Source: Atopsyche davidsoni
Taxonomy: Eukaryota; Arthropoda; Insecta; Trichoptera; Hydrobiosidae
DNA: 64,000 bases
Direction of reading: 5' to 3'
NCBI GenBank assembly: GCA_022113835.1
Contig: JAILWY010000001.1
Location: 6,200,001-6,264,000 of the forward strand
Positions 62,500 through 64,000 of this stretch are shown here, piece by piece. The position numbers and the translations under genes were made by a program. Position 1 is the first letter of the stretch, and every line of letters begins with the position of its first letter. The notes beneath the pieces were generated by a model. That model saw only the letters and a list, made by a program, of their open reading frames with translations, was not told the DNA's origin and did not search any database.

Positions 62500-62746
62500 C
62501 ACATTAGTTCACACATAGAATATGATTAAAAATAATAAAATAATAATTAAAAATATCACCGTGATCTGTGTGGGCATATGTAGAGTATGATTGTTAAAAA
62601 TTCTCGATTAATGGATGTGGTTCGTTAGTACAATGGTCAGTACACCGGCCATGTAAGCCTGGGGATGTGGGTTCAAATCCCACACAAATCACGATGATAT
62701 TTTTCTGAGAATTACTTTAATCATCTTCTATGTGTGAACTAATGTG
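62500..62746 (+). mobile_element. tRNA-derived SINE inside a foldback element
   Basis: A tRNA-Thr-like core (62614-62691) lies inside outer inverted repeats CACATTAGTTCACACATAGA (62500-62519) and its exact complement (62727-62746). Inner repeats AAATATCACCGTGATCTGTG (left) and CACAAATCACGATGATATTT (right) also pair, and the right one overlaps the tRNA 3' end. The left half thus carries an inverted fragment of the tRNA 3' end plus tail. A degraded relative lies at 21062-21180 without the outer repeats. Internal A and B boxes would drive RNA polymerase III. Confidence 0.65.
62614..62691 (+). pseudogene. tRNA-Thr(TGT)-like sequence of the SINE
   Basis: The T arm is perfect (GTGGG-TTCAAAT-CCCAC) and the B box reads GGTTCAAATCC. 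The anticodon arm is CCGGC-CATGTAA-GCCTG with anticodon TGT, but position 33 is A instead of the near-universal U. The acceptor stem pairs at five of seven positions. It resembles insect and vertebrate tRNA-Thr around TGTAA...GGGG. The defects make a working tRNA unlikely. Confidence 0.65.
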
Positions 62747-64000
62747 TATAATTATATATATTAATATTAGTACCTGTAATAGGTTATAAATACGCTTTGG
62801 ACTGACGCCCAATCAAAAAATAGACATACATAAATTTATTACGTATAAAAGTTACGTCGGTTTGAAAAGTATTGACTTTGTATTCAAAAATACAAAAAAA
62901 ATAATCATCGTGATAAAACGCATAAAACAATAAACAAAAAATAATTCAGCTTCATAAATACCAATAAAGATAATTTAATATACTTTTGACTTCAAGAAAA
63001 GTAATTATAAAATAAATTAAAAATAATCTCCTGAATCAAATTTCTAAACATCAAAACCCAAATGCTTCGATAATTTTTTCTTACTTATGATCCATCAAGC
63101 AATAAAATCTGACGTTCACGCTCAATAAATCCGATACTCGGATTCCCATTTAACATTTGCAATAAGGCAAAAGTTCTCAGGTGCCTGCGCCTCTCCGCGG
63201 GGCTCCTCGCCGCGCCCCGCGAAGGTTCTGGGGCTAGTTGGACGTAATATTTCAACGAGTTCGGTTTTTGGTTGCGGGCAAAGTTGTTAATATACGTCAG
63301 TTGTAACTCGGTGGTTGTAAAGTTTTTCGGTTCTCATAGAATTGAACACGAAACATTACAGTAGCTTGCTTTTTATATTTAACACATTTATATGCAAAAA
63401 AAAAATCTCAAGCCTTCGTATAAATAAGATATTCACTATCTTGTATTCAATGTAGATACAAACAATCAGATACAAAAAATCGTGTCAAGTTAAAAAGGCA
63501 TTATCAGAAAACTCAAAATAGATACCCGCATAATTTATGAAAATACGAAATTGACTAGGTTAATCTAAAAGTGACCTACAAATCCGTGGAATGACTCATG
63601 TCTAAAAGCACATTAGTGCGGCCTTCGATCGCCCGACTCCATCGGCATTAGAGCGCTAAATGGTCTAAAAACATTTCCTGTGCGACGGCTGTCCGCCGCC
63701 CTGCTGGCCGGGGAGACTTCCGGGAAGACCCCGCTCTGCTCCCTTCTAATTACCCCCTCCCTACAAAACGAATCTGTACACCTTCAATTTTAAAATTTTA
63801 TTATAAAAAAAAAATAAGCGTCTGATATGGTTTGAGGTTTTAAAAGCTACTGTTGGTGGTCTTTTTTTTATTTAAATGACGTATAAAAATAATTTTCTGG
63901 GATTCATTAATATTTTTATTAAAAAAGAATTACATCACATGTTAAGTTTCAGGAAATTATTCAGAGTTAAATCAATACACCAATAACTGTATGTGCGTGA
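62747..64000. other. Noncoding stretch
   Basis: No gene is supported. GC-rich patches lie at 63175-63245, with a 7-bp GC hairpin CGCGGGG/CCCCGCG, and at 63610-63760. The remainder is AT-rich. Confidence 0.5.

Overview
The window looks like arthropod, most likely insect, nuclear DNA: about one third G+C, no operon-like gene packing, no long reading frame, splice-like signals, and mobile elements typical of animals (two decayed mariner copies, a tRNA-derived SINE, and short target-duplicated elements carrying hammerhead-ribozyme-like motifs). The longest open frames (about 115-130 codons) are what random sequence of this composition and length should give. I therefore treat none of them as a gene on length alone.

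Layout. 1-21 kb is AT-rich noncoding sequence with short GC-rich patches, hammerhead elements at 4.5 and 13.9 kb, a pre-miRNA-like hairpin at 9.8 kb and a candidate basic-helix coding exon at 17.8 kb. 21-24 kb holds an old SINE copy, a perfect 42-bp foldback, a CpG-rich block that on the minus strand reads as a signal-peptide first exon with a consensus splice donor, and a CCTGC pentanucleotide array. 24-32 kb is mostly noncoding with a GC island at 27.1-27.6 kb. 32.8-37.4 kb is the mobile-element cluster: hammerhead element (minus), mariner (minus), a 317-bp inverted hammerhead-like element with a 13-bp duplication, a candidate minus exon and a foldback at 37.2 kb. 37-54 kb is sparse, with candidate exons at 42.8, 49.5 and 51.1 kb and a CRE/TATA promoter-like block at 47.6-47.8 kb. 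54-64 kb has the second mariner (plus), the best minus-strand internal exon candidate (56.4 kb), a second inverted hammerhead-like element at 60.3 kb and a tRNA-Thr-like SINE inside a larger foldback at 62.5-62.7 kb.

Interpretation. The pattern of roughly 30 GC-rich patches of 100-400 bp, one every 1-3 kb in AT-rich DNA, with isolated splice-bounded frames mainly on the minus strand, fits very long introns or a regulatory gene desert around developmental genes. I could not name any host gene. The most unusual content is two unrelated families of 110-320 bp elements, five loci in all, each with target-site duplications or a probable one and each built around CUGAUGA/UUGAUAA...GAAA cores with a two-base-pair stem III. 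This is the arrangement known from Penelope-like retroelements.
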